A DNA stretch of 48,464 nt from Runella sp. Lineage in GTDB: Bacteria; Bacteroidota; Bacteroidia; Cytophagales; Spirosomataceae. The notes under the pieces were generated by a model that saw only the letters and a program-made list of their open reading frames with translations, did no database searches and had not been told where the DNA came from. Each line of letters begins with the position of its first letter. Within the stretch, counting starts at the first letter, position 1. The position numbers and the translations under genes were made by a program. The stretch is from positions 1 to 48,464 of the forward strand of contig JALQYJ010000137.1 of NCBI GenBank assembly GCA_023254175.1. Reading direction: 5' to 3'. This document shows, in pieces, positions 33,941 through 42,470 of the stretch.

Positions 33941-33968
33941 ATGGGGAACGCTTGAAGGCGTTCCCCAT
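33941..33968 (-). terminator. Terminator of the cold-shock gene
   Basis: ATGGGGAACGC-TTGAAG-GCGTTCCCCAT is a perfect 11-bp stem. On the minus strand it is followed by TTTTTTTG. Confidence 0.92.
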
Positions 33969-33988
33969 CCCGTTTTGACAACGAAAGA

Positions 33989-34192
33989 TTATATTTTCTT
34001 TACCTTCGCCGCATTCATGCCTTTTTTCCCTTCCACGACTTCAAACTCCACACGGTCTTTTTCACGGATTACCAGGCCCCCCAAAGCTGTTACGTGTACA
34101 AAAATTTCTTGTTGTTTGTCGCTCGGCCCGTCAAGTATAATGAAACCATACCCTTTTGCTTCATTGAAAAACTTTACTGTTCCTGTTTGCAT
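33989..34192 (-). CDS. Cold-shock domain protein (CspA family)
   Basis: 67 aa single OB-fold. ATG 34192 begins MQTGTVKFFNEAKGYGFI, containing RNP1 (KGYGFI), with RNP2 as IFVHVTAL. It binds single-stranded RNA/DNA as an RNA chaperone. The loop between the two motifs (ILDGPSDKQQE) is slightly longer than in E. coli CspA. Longer in-frame starts lie in what is probably the untranslated leader, usual for csp genes. A tight terminator follows at 33941-33968. Confidence 0.95.
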   Translation of the reverse strand: MQTGTVKFFNEAKGYGFIILDGPSDKQQEIFVHVTALGGLVIREKDRVEFEVVEGKKGMNAAKVKKI

Positions 34193-34437
34193 TGTACTAC
34201 TAAAATTAAGAAAATGAGAAAATAATTTAAGGGATTGATTGCCAATCACCTCATTTACAAGAACATTACAAAGGACTGACAAGCATTAAACAATGAGAAA
34301 AAGGCTTGAATACTCACCGCTAGAAAACTGCCTTCGCGAACTTTGCATTGCTTTCACAACGAAGTTTTGATGCAACCTGAAACAAAATTATAAAATAAAT
34401 GTTAGATGTCAAGTTGTAAGCCTTCTTATTGAGGGGC

Positions 34438-34468
34438 TTGACTTTCCCATTTATATTCTGTATTTTCG
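34438..34468 (+). promoter_or_regulatory. Promoter for the PspC-domain gene
   Basis: TTG (34438-34440), a 20-bp spacer and TATTTTCG (34461-34468, one mismatch to TAnnTTTG), 24 bp before ATG 34492. Confidence 0.55.
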
Positions 34469-34491
34469 CTCCTAAACCTCTCAAAAACGCT

Positions 34492-34713
34492 ATGCATCGT
34501 TTCCGATATTTTATTGAAAACCAAATCTTTGGCGTTTGTTCAAGCTTGGGCGAAATTCTCAACATATCTGCCAGCAGCATCCGCCTTTATTTCATCTATG
34601 CCTCATTCCTAACGTTTGGCTCCCCTATCATTATTTATTTAGCAATGGCCTTTTGGATGGAAATAGGAAAACATCTACGTCGTCACAAAAACCCTACCAT
34701 CTGGGAATGGTAA
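34492..34713 (+). CDS. Small PspC-domain membrane protein, 73 aa
   Basis: ATG 34492 (MHRFRYFIENQIFGV) is chosen because the upstream TTG (34429) precedes the promoter. The PspC pattern is visible: FGVCSSLGEILNISASSIRL corresponds to 'GVcaGLaeyfgid.tlvRl', then two hydrophobic stretches (LYFIYASFLTFGSP and IIIYLAMAFWM). Family members act in envelope stress sensing with PspA-type systems, but no psp genes are near. The stop lies only 8 bp from the stop of the opposing udk gene, with no hairpin between them. Confidence 0.8.
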   Translation: MHRFRYFIENQIFGVCSSLGEILNISASSIRLYFIYASFLTFGSPIIIYLAMAFWMEIGKHLRRHKNPTIWEW

Positions 34714-34721
34714 TTTGTTCT

Positions 34722-35339
34722 TTAGGATATTTTCGTTTTCAAAAACGATTTTACTACTTCTAAGCCGCGATGGAAATGGCGGTTGTTGGGAATAATCAAA
34801 TCAGCCTCTGCTTTTGAAGGCTTAATAAACTGCTCATACGTCGGAAAAACGTGGTTTTCCCAGCGGTAAAGCACATCAGTCAAATCGTATCCGCGTTCTA
34901 CTTGGTCGCGAATGATACGGCGTTTGAGTTTGATATGCTCTTTGGCATCAATAAAAATCTTGAGGTCAAGTAACTCAGAAATTTCTTTGAAGTAAAACAC
35001 AAATATACCTTCGACTACAATAATGGGAGTAGGCCGAAAAGTCAACATTTTTGGAATAATATTCGGATTATTAAAGGTATACTCTAGCTTTTCAACTGGT
35101 TTTCCTTCACGGAGTTGAATGATATGTTCGGCGTACGCACGGTGATTAATGGCCACAGGCAAATCAAAATTATGAACACCATTATCATCCACTGGAACTT
35201 CGTGCCGAGGACGATAATAATGGTCTTGTGAAATAAGGCAAATTTCATCTTCTGAAAAAGCTCCCATCAAACTATTCAAAAAATACGTTTTTCCCGATGC
35301 ACTCCCGCCCGTGATACCAACGATAAAAGGTTTTTTCAT
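34722..35339 (-). CDS. udk: Uridine kinase
   Basis: 205 aa P-loop kinase that phosphorylates uridine and cytidine in pyrimidine salvage. The Walker A motif G11-G-S-A-S-G-K-T18 is followed by SQDHYYRPR (substrate-binding Asp/Tyr), the INHRAYAEHIIQLREGKPVE region, VVEGIFVFY (Walker-B-like) and RRIIRDQVERGYDLTDVL (lid arginines). The ATG at 35339 is unambiguous. It is divergent from the cysS leader region, with 76 bp between the udk ATG and the cysS -7 box. Confidence 0.94.
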   Translation of the reverse strand: MKKPFIVGITGGSASGKTYFLNSLMGAFSEDEICLISQDHYYRPRHEVPVDDNGVHNFDLPVAINHRAYAEHIIQLREGKPVEKLEYTFNNPNIIPKMLTFRPTPIIVVEGIFVFYFKEISELLDLKIFIDAKEHIKLKRRIIRDQVERGYDLTDVLYRWENHVFPTYEQFIKPSKAEADLIIPNNRHFHRGLEVVKSFLKTKIS

Positions 35340-35389
35340 CCGGTAAAGTTACAGTTCCAGCCGCAAATACTGAACTTACAGCACGGATT

Positions 35390-35423
35390 TTGTACACGAA
35401 GCCACAACAAATTATTAGTTTTG
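35390..35423 (+). promoter_or_regulatory. Promoter of the cysS leader
   Basis: TTG (35390-35392, within TTTTG), a 23-bp spacer and TAGTTTTG (35416-35423, TAnnTTTG). The predicted start near 35430 puts the poly-Cys leader ORF about 18 nt into the mRNA and cysS about 118 nt in. Confidence 0.65.
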
Positions 35424-35447
35424 CATTTATTAATTCTGTTTTTAACT

Positions 35448-35495
35448 ATGCCCATCACAAAATTTACTTTCGCTTACTTTCGATGTTGCTGCTAA
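35448..35495 (+). CDS. Poly-cysteine leader peptide ORF upstream of cysS, 15 aa
   Basis: Fifteen codons read MPITKFTFAYFRCCC, then TAA at 35493-35495. The last three sense codons are TGT-TGC-TGC. It lies between a good promoter (35390-35423) and cysS (ATG 35548, 52 bp after this stop) in the same direction, exactly where a ribosome-sensing leader would sit. Slow translation of the Cys run when charged tRNA-Cys is scarce would be the signal. No strong intrinsic terminator follows; the only hairpin is a 5-bp GTTTT/AAAAC, so control would have to be by translational coupling, Rho or nascent-chain stalling (FTFAYFR is aromatic-rich). Functional assignment is inference from position and codon content. 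Confidence 0.65.
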   Translation: MPITKFTFAYFRCCC

Positions 35496-35547
35496 CCTGT
35501 TTTGAAATTTAGTCTAAAACCTGAATAGTAGCCACTTAATATATCTT

Positions 35548-37083
35548 ATGAAACAACCACTCAAAATTTATAACTCTCTCACTCGACAGAAAGAACTTTT
35601 TGAACCCATCAACGCTCCGTACGTAGGAATGTACGTTTGTGGACCGACGGTTTATAACTACGTACACCTTGGTAACGTACGTACCTTTTTGACATTCGAT
35701 ACGCTATTTCGTTACCTTTCGCACATTGGTTATAAGGTGCGCTACGTTCGTAACATTACCGACGTAGGCCACCTTGTAGGCGACGGCGACGAAGGGGAAG
35801 ATAAAATCGGGCGCATGGCAAAACTGGAACAGTTAGAACCTATGGAAATCGTCCAGCGCTATACCAACGATTTTCACCAAGTGTTGGAACAACTCAACTT
35901 TCGTCCGCCAAGCATTGAGCCAACCGCCACGGGTCACTTAATTGAGCAGATTGAGGCCGTTAAAGACCTAATTGCAAAAGGATTGGCGTACGAGTCAAAC
36001 GGCTCGGTTTACTTCGACATCAATAAATACAACGGCGAAGGCCATAATTACGGAAAGCTTTCGGGTAGGGTATTAGACGAACTTTTGACCGAAACCCGCG
36101 AACTCGAAGGAACCAGTGAAAAACGCAATCCGCTCGACTTTGCCATTTGGAAAAAAGCCGCTCCTGAGCACATCATGCAGTGGGAGTCGCCTTGGGGCAA
36201 AGGATTTCCAGGCTGGCACCTAGAGTGTACTTGCATGAGTACCAAATACTTAGGAAAGCAATTTGACATTCATGGAGGTGGGATGGACCTTAAATTCCCT
36301 CACCACGAATGCGAAATTGCGCAAGGAACGGGTATCAACGGTACCGACCCCGTGCGCTATTGGATGCATTCCAACATGCTCACTGTCAACGGGCAGAAAA
36401 TGTCAAAATCACTCGGCAACTCGTTTTTACCACGTGAGCTGTTTGCAGGAAACCACCCACTTCTCGACCAAGCATACAGCCCAATGACGAGCCGTTTTTT
36501 CATGCTACAGTCGCAATACCGAAGTACACTTGACTTCTCTAACGACGCGTTGAAAGGCGCGCACAAAGCCTACAAGCGCTTGATGAATGGGTTAAGAGCC
36601 ATCAAAGAAATGACGTACATCCCTGCTGAGGTAAACACCAGCAACGATGAGGTAGGATTGAAGATATCAACGCCTTGTGTTCAGGTGGATGAGAAAAAAG
36701 TGGCTGACATCAAAAAATCAGTGCAGGCATTTTACGATGCAATGAACGATGATTTGAACACAGCGGTGGCAGTAGCACAGTTGTTTAACATGTTGAAATA
36801 CATCAACATGCTTTATTTGAATCAGCTCGTTCCTGCCGCCTTGGGTGAAGATGGATTTTCAGCACTCAAAAACAACTTTATCACCTTTACAGAAGAAATT
36901 CTTGGTTTGATTGAGGAGCGTAGCGAAAACGATGCCGTCTTAAACGGTATGCTTGACTTATATCGTGAATACAAAGCCGCTCAACAATACGAAAAAGTAG
37001 ACCAAATTCGTTCGTACTTCAAAGCTCAAAACCTGGTCATCCGTGACATGAAACATCGCATTGATTGGGCATATGAGGAGTAG
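35548..37083 (+). CDS. cysS: Cysteine--tRNA ligase
   Basis: 511 aa class I synthetase. [15 protein letters not shown] holds the zinc-ligand Cys31 and the HIGH-type motif HLGN (40-43). [12 protein letters not shown] carries the second zinc cysteine, with H and E ligands in [22 protein letters not shown] lies at 284-288 ([13 protein letters not shown]). Residues ~345-385 carry a short extra segment ([20 protein letters not shown]) between the helical subdomains, probably lineage-specific. The mRNA has a 118-nt leader encoding a poly-Cys peptide. A DUF192 gene follows 23 bp downstream and may be co-transcribed. Confidence 0.97.
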   Translation: MKQPLKIYNSLTRQKELFEPINAPYVGMYVCGPTVYNYVHLGNVRTFLTFDTLFRYLSHIGYKVRYVRNITDVGHLVGDGDEGEDKIGRMAKLEQLEPMEIVQRYTNDFHQVLEQLNFRPPSIEPTATGHLIEQIEAVKDLIAKGLAYESNGSVYFDINKYNGEGHNYGKLSGRVLDELLTETRELEGTSEKRNPLDFAIWKKAAPEHIMQWESPWGKGFPGWHLECTCMSTKYLGKQFDIHGGGMDLKFPHHECEIAQGTGINGTDPVRYWMHSNMLTVNGQKMSKSLGNSFLPRELFAGNHPLLDQAYSPMTSRFFMLQSQYRSTLDFSNDALKGAHKAYKRLMNGLRAIKEMTYIPAEVNTSNDEVGLKISTPCVQVDEKKVADIKKSVQAFYDAMNDDLNTAVAVAQLFNMLKYINMLYLNQLVPAALGEDGFSALKNNFITFTEEILGLIEERSENDAVLNGMLDLYREYKAAQQYEKVDQIRSYFKAQNLVIRDMKHRIDWAYEE

Positions 37084-37106
37084 TTAGTGATAAACCTAAC
37101 ACATTG

Positions 37107-37670
37107 ATGCAAAAAAAAAGCGCTTACTTTAGTTATATTTTATTAGCCGTTTTTGTACTAGCAGGGGTTTTGTACATCGCAAGACCCCTGCTAGTAGCAG
37201 GCCCTGATGAGGCTGCACTAGAAGCCGAAGCTCCTACGCCATCGGTGGCTCGCGAAAACTCAGCCCCTGCTACAGCTCCCGTTGCTGCGAGCAGTGGCAT
37301 TACAAAAGAAGGGGAAGTGGCTTTTTTCCGAGACGGACAGTCACTTCGTAAAATCGACGTTGAAATTGCCGAAAACGACGCCGAACGTGCCAAAGGACTC
37401 ATGTTTCGACCTTATCTTTCAGATTCAGTAGGAATGTTGTTTGTGTTTAATCAAGCCGAACCACAATCGTTTTGGATGAAAAACACCATGATTTCCCTGG
37501 ACATCATTTACGTAGACTCCAACAAGAAAATCATTTCTATCCAGAAAAAAGCAAAGCCCTACTCTGAAGAAAGCTTACCGTCGTACGGAGAAGCACAATA
37601 CGTAGTGGAAGTAAACGGTGGCTACTGCGACAAATACGGTGTAAAAGTTGGCGATACAATTGCTTTCTAA
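37107..37670 (+). CDS. DUF192-domain protein with N-terminal membrane anchor
   Basis: 187 aa. ATG 37107 (MQKKSAYFSYILLAVFVLAG) gives one N-terminal hydrophobic segment (signal anchor). An Ala/Pro-rich linker (~30-65) and a DUF192 domain (~70-187) follow: IAENDAERAKGLMFRPYLSD, GMLFVFNQAEPQSFWMKNTM (the conserved core), SLDIIYVD and the final YVVEVNGGYCDKYGVKVGD. DUF192 proteins are small beta-rich envelope proteins of unknown function, here presumably periplasmic. It lies 23 bp after cysS, probably on the same transcript. Confidence 0.9.
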   Translation: MQKKSAYFSYILLAVFVLAGVLYIARPLLVAGPDEAALEAEAPTPSVARENSAPATAPVAASSGITKEGEVAFFRDGQSLRKIDVEIAENDAERAKGLMFRPYLSDSVGMLFVFNQAEPQSFWMKNTMISLDIIYVDSNKKIISIQKKAKPYSEESLPSYGEAQYVVEVNGGYCDKYGVKVGDTIAF

Positions 37671-37712
37671 AATTGGCGTAAACTTTGCCCAGCAAAATAA
37701 ATTCTTTTAGCG

Positions 37713-40091
37713 ATGAGAAGTTGGTTAACAGCGTTGTTTTGGGGGATGTACAGTATAAGCGTATGGGCCAATCACATCATTGGTGGTGACATTGCTGTTG
37801 CCCGACGTAGTCCTTCTTCTAACGATTTCACCATCACCCTCACACTGATTTACGACGAAAACCTCCGTAGTACCGAAAACAATGCTTTTGTGTCGATTTT
37901 TCGTAAAAGTGACAATAGTCGTATCGAAGATTTGACGCTCTCACGCGTTGCAAAACAAGAACTTACTTATACCAACACTCGTTGCGTTGGCAGCCCATCT
38001 ACTTCCAAAATCACCCTCATTCGTTACGCAGTTAATGCTACTTTTTCGGCGACCGCCTACAATGCATCAGGAGGCTTCTATTTGGCATGGGAAGAATGTT
38101 GCCGAAATAGCAACCTGCTCAATATTCAAACACCAAGTCGTGTTGGGCTTGTTTTTTATGCCGAACTGCCCCCGCTTTCTTCCGTCAACAGTTCTCCTAT
38201 TTTTAAGGTACCTGAAATAAAGTACGTCTGTGTAGGAAAAGACGTAGAAGTCGATTTTAGTGCTACCGACACCGATAAAGACGAACTTACGTACAGCATC
38301 GTCACGCCTCTTATTGGTTCCACCGACGGCGGCGGAACTTTCCCAACCAAGGCGCAATCAGGCCCGTACAAACGGGCTACTTGGGTCAGTGGTTTTGACA
38401 GCACAAAAGCAATTTCTGGAAAAACCCCTTTGAACATCGACCCTAAAACGGGTAAAATTACAGTAAATGCTTCGCAGTTAGGTTCGTTTGCTTTTACTGT
38501 TCGTTGTGAAGAACACCGAGGAGGAACGAAAATCGGTGAAGTGCGGCGGGAGTTTGTTTTCCAAGTCGTTGACTGCATTTCTACCCCTCCTTCGTCTGTT
38601 TCTATCAACATCAAATCAGCAACTTCTGGCGTTTTCCCTTCAACCCAACCCAACGGACACGTATCAGCACTCACCATGTGTGGTAGCGACAGCGCGGTGC
38701 TCAAAGCCAACGACGAAGACCCACAATGGGCTTATGAATGGCAGCTTGACGGCAAAACCATAGAGGGAGTCCCTTCAGTGGCACAAACCGTAAAACAGGC
38801 AGGTGTTTATACCCTTGTGAAACGCTTTGCACAAAGTTGCAGCATCGAAGAAGCCTCTACCAATACCACCGTGGTAAGCCTCAAAAGTACCCCTTCGGTG
38901 AAGATTACCTCAAGCCGTCCTCTTCCTATTTGTGATAGTGATAGCACCAACCTGAGCATCGAAACAGCAACGGGCTATACCGTAGAATGGAAGCACAATG
39001 GGCAAACCTTAGGAGGCAGTACTCCTATTTTATACTATGTCAAACAGTCAGGGACATACCACGTAACCGCTACCGATGCCGCCTCGAAATGTCAAGCCAA
39101 AGACAGCGTTATTGTCAAATTAATCGCTGGTCCGCCTGCACCCATTTCTATTTCGGGTCCACCTATTTTTTGCGCCAACGATTCGGTCAAACTCACCACG
39201 CCCAACGTCAAAAACTATGAATACGTTTGGTACCAAGACAGGGTTCCCATTCCTTTGGTCATTACCAACGAATTATACCCGCAAAAATCAGGGAAATATA
39301 GCGTAGCAGTGGGTGATACAGTTACGCGTTGTGCCACGCACTCGCTCACGTTAGAAATTGTCGTCAAACCCTCCCCTAAAGTTACATTAGACTCGATTCC
39401 CCCTGTTTGTAGTACTGCCCTCCAAGCCATTACACTCAACGGAACCCCTGCGGGTGGCGTATTTAGCGGCAATGGAGTAACAGGCAATCGCTTTGTGTCC
39501 CAAAATGTAACGGCGGGTACGTACCCTATTACCTACAATTATACCAATCCCGAAGGCTGTTCGGGCAAAGCCACTCGTTTAGCCAGGTTATCACCCCCGC
39601 CCCGTATCGATGGTACGGATAGATGGATTGTAGTAAAAGGCGACAGCGTAGAGTTACGAATACTTGCCCCACTCAACTCCACCGTTTCGTGGTTTCCGAG
39701 CATCGGTTTGAGCGACCCTACTATCTCACACCCCTACGCCAGCCCCGACCGAACCACTACTTACACCCTCACCGTAAGTACGTCTGAAGGCTGTGTTTCG
39801 GAGAAAAAAATCACCGTGTTCGTCATTGACTTAAACATTCCGAACGGCTTTACACCCAACGATGATGGCAGTAACGATACCTGGGAAATTGGGGGAATTA
39901 GCGATTATCCCAACTGCACCATCGAAGTCTTAAATCATTGGGGAAACGTGGTTTTCAGCAGCAAAGGTTATTCCACCCCATGGGATGGCCGCTGGAACGG
40001 CGAATTAGTGCCCGTCGGAATGTACTACTATCAAATTTATCTTCGGGAAGTAGAGCACAAATTCACGGGGAGTTTGAGCGTGATTCGGTAA
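37713..40091 (+). CDS. T9SS type-B sorted surface protein with gliding-motility-type C-terminal domain (CHU_C)
   Basis: 792 aa. A signal peptide (MRSWLTALFWGMYSISVWA) leads into NHIIGGDIAVARRS, an opening common in such proteins. Ig/PKD-like beta repeats with paired cysteines occupy ~300-690: AVLKANDEDPQWAYEWQLDG, YTVEWKHNGQTLGGSTPILY and VKLTTPNVKNYEYVWYQD are successive copies. The end is a textbook CHU_C/type-B sorting domain: IPNGFTPNDDGSNDTWEI, then EVLNHWGNVVF, WDGRWNGELVPVGMYYYQI and FTGSLSVIR. It should cross the outer membrane by type IX secretion and stay at the surface. The specific function is unknown; an adhesin or matrix role is inferred. Confidence 0.9.
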   Translation: MRSWLTALFWGMYSISVWANHIIGGDIAVARRSPSSNDFTITLTLIYDENLRSTENNAFVSIFRKSDNSRIEDLTLSRVAKQELTYTNTRCVGSPSTSKITLIRYAVNATFSATAYNASGGFYLAWEECCRNSNLLNIQTPSRVGLVFYAELPPLSSVNSSPIFKVPEIKYVCVGKDVEVDFSATDTDKDELTYSIVTPLIGSTDGGGTFPTKAQSGPYKRATWVSGFDSTKAISGKTPLNIDPKTGKITVNASQLGSFAFTVRCEEHRGGTKIGEVRREFVFQVVDCISTPPSSVSINIKSATSGVFPSTQPNGHVSALTMCGSDSAVLKANDEDPQWAYEWQLDGKTIEGVPSVAQTVKQAGVYTLVKRFAQSCSIEEASTNTTVVSLKSTPSVKITSSRPLPICDSDSTNLSIETATGYTVEWKHNGQTLGGSTPILYYVKQSGTYHVTATDAASKCQAKDSVIVKLIAGPPAPISISGPPIFCANDSVKLTTPNVKNYEYVWYQDRVPIPLVITNELYPQKSGKYSVAVGDTVTRCATHSLTLEIVVKPSPKVTLDSIPPVCSTALQAITLNGTPAGGVFSGNGVTGNRFVSQNVTAGTYPITYNYTNPEGCSGKATRLARLSPPPRIDGTDRWIVVKGDSVELRILAPLNSTVSWFPSIGLSDPTISHPYASPDRTTTYTLTVSTSEGCVSEKKITVFVIDLNIPNGFTPNDDGSNDTWEIGGISDYPNCTIEVLNHWGNVVFSSKGYSTPWDGRWNGELVPVGMYYYQIYLREVEHKFTGSLSVIR

Positions 40092-40128
40092 TTTTATCGT
40101 AAAATCGCGTCAAATTTACTCGTTATTC

Positions 40129-42402
40129 ATGCAAACATTTCTCCGTACCACCCTCCTTCTCCTATTAGGGGCTACATTTTCGTATGCCCAAATCGACTAC
40201 ACTCAATGGGTTAACCCGCTTATGGGTACCGACTCCCGCCATGAGCTTTCGACTGGCAATACCTACCCTGCCGTGGCATTGCCGTGGGGGATGAATTTTT
40301 GGTGCCCCCAAACGGGCAAAAACGGCGACGGCTGGATGTACATGTACACCGCCAATAAAATTCGGGGGTTTAAACAAACCCACCAACCCAGTCCTTGGAT
40401 TAATGATTACGGAATGTTTTCTATCATGCCCGTGACTGGAAAGCTCAGGTTTACCGAAGAAGCCCGCCAAAGCTGGTTTTCGCATAAAGCGGAAGTGGTT
40501 AAACCACACTATTACAGCGTTTATCTTGCTGACCACGACACGCAGGTAGAAATCACGCCTACGGAGCGCGCGTCGCAGTTCCGTTTAACGTTCCCCCAAA
40601 CCGACAGCGCTTTTGTCGTTATTGATGCTTTTGCAAAGGGTTCGTATATCAAGATTATTCCTGAACAACAAAAAATCATTGGGTATAGCACCCAAAACAG
40701 CGGCGGTGTCCCTCCCAACTTTAAGAATTACTTTGAATTGCGTTTCGACAAACCGTTTACTTACTCAGCCACTTGGTCTGACAAAACCTTATCAAAAAAC
40801 ACCCTCGAAATGAAAGCCGACCACGCAGGTGGAGTCATCGGGTTTAAAACAAAAAAAGGCGAAGTAGTGACTATCAAAGTTTCGTCGTCGTTTATCAGTG
40901 CCGAACAAGCCGCGCTCAACCTCACTCGCGAATTGGGCAACGATACCTTCGACGTTACCCTGCAAAAAGGACAGAAAATCTGGAACCAAGAACTTGGTCG
41001 CTTGGCCGTAGAAGGCGGTACCGACGCCCAGATTCGCACCTTTTACTCGTGCCTCTACCGTGCATTGCTTTTCCCGCGTAAATTTTATGAGCTAAACGCC
41101 CAAAACCAGGTCGTCCACTACAGCCCTTACAACGGCCAAGTTTTGCCTGGCTATATGTTTACCGACAATGGCTTTTGGGATACTTTCCGTTCGGCCATTC
41201 CGTTTTTCACACTGATGTACCCGACGCTCAACGCCCAAATTATGGAAGGGTTGGTCAATGCGTACAAAGAAAGCGGCTTCTTGCCCGAATGGGCCAGTCC
41301 AGGCCACCGCGACTGTATGATTGGCTCCAACTCAGCCTCGTTGATTGCCGATTCGTACATCAAAGGGATTCGTGGGTACGACATCAACACGCTTTACGAA
41401 GCCGTTCTTAAAAACACTGACCACGCAGGCGCGGTGAGCTCCGTCGGGCGCTTTGGTCACGAATACTACAACGAGCTTGGGTACGTGCCTTACGACGTTA
41501 AAATCAACGAAAATGCCGCCCGTACACTCGAATACGCCTACGCCGATTTTTGTATTTTACAGTTAGCCAAATCGCTCAAGCGCCCCGAAAGCGAAATCGC
41601 CCTTTTTACCAAACGTAATCAGAACTTCCGCAATTTGTTTGACCCCCAAACCAAACTGATGCGCGGCAAAAACAAAGCAGGTGATTTCCAAAAACCGTTC
41701 AATCCCTTCAAATGGGGCGATGCCTTTACCGAAGGAAACAGCTGGCATTATACGTGGTCGGTTTTCCACGATGTGGACGGCTTGGCCTCGTTGATGGGAG
41801 GGCGCGAAGCTTTTGCCCAAAAATTGGATAGTGTATTTATCTTACCGCCCGTTTTTGACGAGTCGTACTATGGATTTGTGATTCACGAAATCCGCGAAAT
41901 GCAAATCATGAACATGGGTCAATACGCCCACGGCAACCAACCGATTCAGCACATGCCGTATTTATACAACTACGCAGGACAACCGTGGAAGTCGCAGTAC
42001 TGGATTCGCCAAATCATGGATAAGCTTTACCAACCTACCCCCGACGGCTACTGTGGCGATGAAGACAACGGACAGACATCAGCTTGGTACGTATTCAGTG
42101 CGTTAGGCTTTTATCCTGTATGCCCAGGCACCACGCAGTACGTAGTGGGAAGTCCGCTGTTCAAACGCGCAACGATGATGTTTGAAAACGGCAAAAAACT
42201 CACCATTAATGCCCCTGAAAACAGCCACAAAAACGTTTATGTGAAGCAGTTGGTCTTTAATGGTAAACCCCATACGCAGAACTTCGTGGAGCACCACGCC
42301 TTACAACAAGGCGGAAGTTTGAACTTTACGATGTCGCCCACGCCTAACCAAAGCCGTGGTACAGAAGTGAGCAATTTTCCGTATTCGTTTTCTAGGAAGT
42401 AG
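40129..42402 (+). CDS. Secreted GH92 alpha-mannosidase (exo-acting, Ca2+-dependent family)
   Basis: 757 aa with a signal peptide (1-20, ...GATFSYAQ). GH92 signatures run from the N-terminal domain (VNPLMGTDSRHELSTGNTYP, then PWGMNFWCPQTG) to the (alpha/alpha)6 catalytic domain (FSCLYRALLFPR-type stretch, TDNGFWDTFR, EGNSWHYTWSVFHD). The diagnostic C-terminal string GDEDNGQTSAWYVFSALGFY and YVVGSPLF follow. The general acid Glu is in VIHEIREMQ. GH92 enzymes trim alpha-1,2/1,3-mannose from N-glycans or yeast mannan; linkage cannot be read here. It follows the CHU_C gene by 37 bp and ends at a large hairpin. Confidence 0.95.
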   Translation: MQTFLRTTLLLLLGATFSYAQIDYTQWVNPLMGTDSRHELSTGNTYPAVALPWGMNFWCPQTGKNGDGWMYMYTANKIRGFKQTHQPSPWINDYGMFSIMPVTGKLRFTEEARQSWFSHKAEVVKPHYYSVYLADHDTQVEITPTERASQFRLTFPQTDSAFVVIDAFAKGSYIKIIPEQQKIIGYSTQNSGGVPPNFKNYFELRFDKPFTYSATWSDKTLSKNTLEMKADHAGGVIGFKTKKGEVVTIKVSSSFISAEQAALNLTRELGNDTFDVTLQKGQKIWNQELGRLAVEGGTDAQIRTFYSCLYRALLFPRKFYELNAQNQVVHYSPYNGQVLPGYMFTDNGFWDTFRSAIPFFTLMYPTLNAQIMEGLVNAYKESGFLPEWASPGHRDCMIGSNSASLIADSYIKGIRGYDINTLYEAVLKNTDHAGAVSSVGRFGHEYYNELGYVPYDVKINENAARTLEYAYADFCILQLAKSLKRPESEIALFTKRNQNFRNLFDPQTKLMRGKNKAGDFQKPFNPFKWGDAFTEGNSWHYTWSVFHDVDGLASLMGGREAFAQKLDSVFILPPVFDESYYGFVIHEIREMQIMNMGQYAHGNQPIQHMPYLYNYAGQPWKSQYWIRQIMDKLYQPTPDGYCGDEDNGQTSAWYVFSALGFYPVCPGTTQYVVGSPLFKRATMMFENGKKLTINAPENSHKNVYVKQLVFNGKPHTQNFVEHHALQQGGSLNFTMSPTPNQSRGTEVSNFPYSFSRK

Positions 42403-42416
42403 CTAACTCATTTATA

Positions 42417-42470
42417 GATAACACAAAAGCGTTATGTAAGCTCAGTCTTACACAACGCTTTTGTGTTATC
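42417..42470. terminator. Large bidirectional hairpin between GH92 and the BASS transporter gene
   Basis: GATAACACAAAAGCGTT (42417-42433) pairs perfectly with 42454-42470. An inner TGTAAG/CTTACA helix continues across one mismatch with a 6-nt apical loop. The right foot overlaps the last codons of the leftward gene. Confidence 0.88.

Noticed and set aside
35496-35547. Classical attenuator terminator between the Cys leader and cysS
   Set aside because: Only a 5-bp GTTTT/AAAAC helix is present and there is no U-tract, so trp-type attenuation is not supported.
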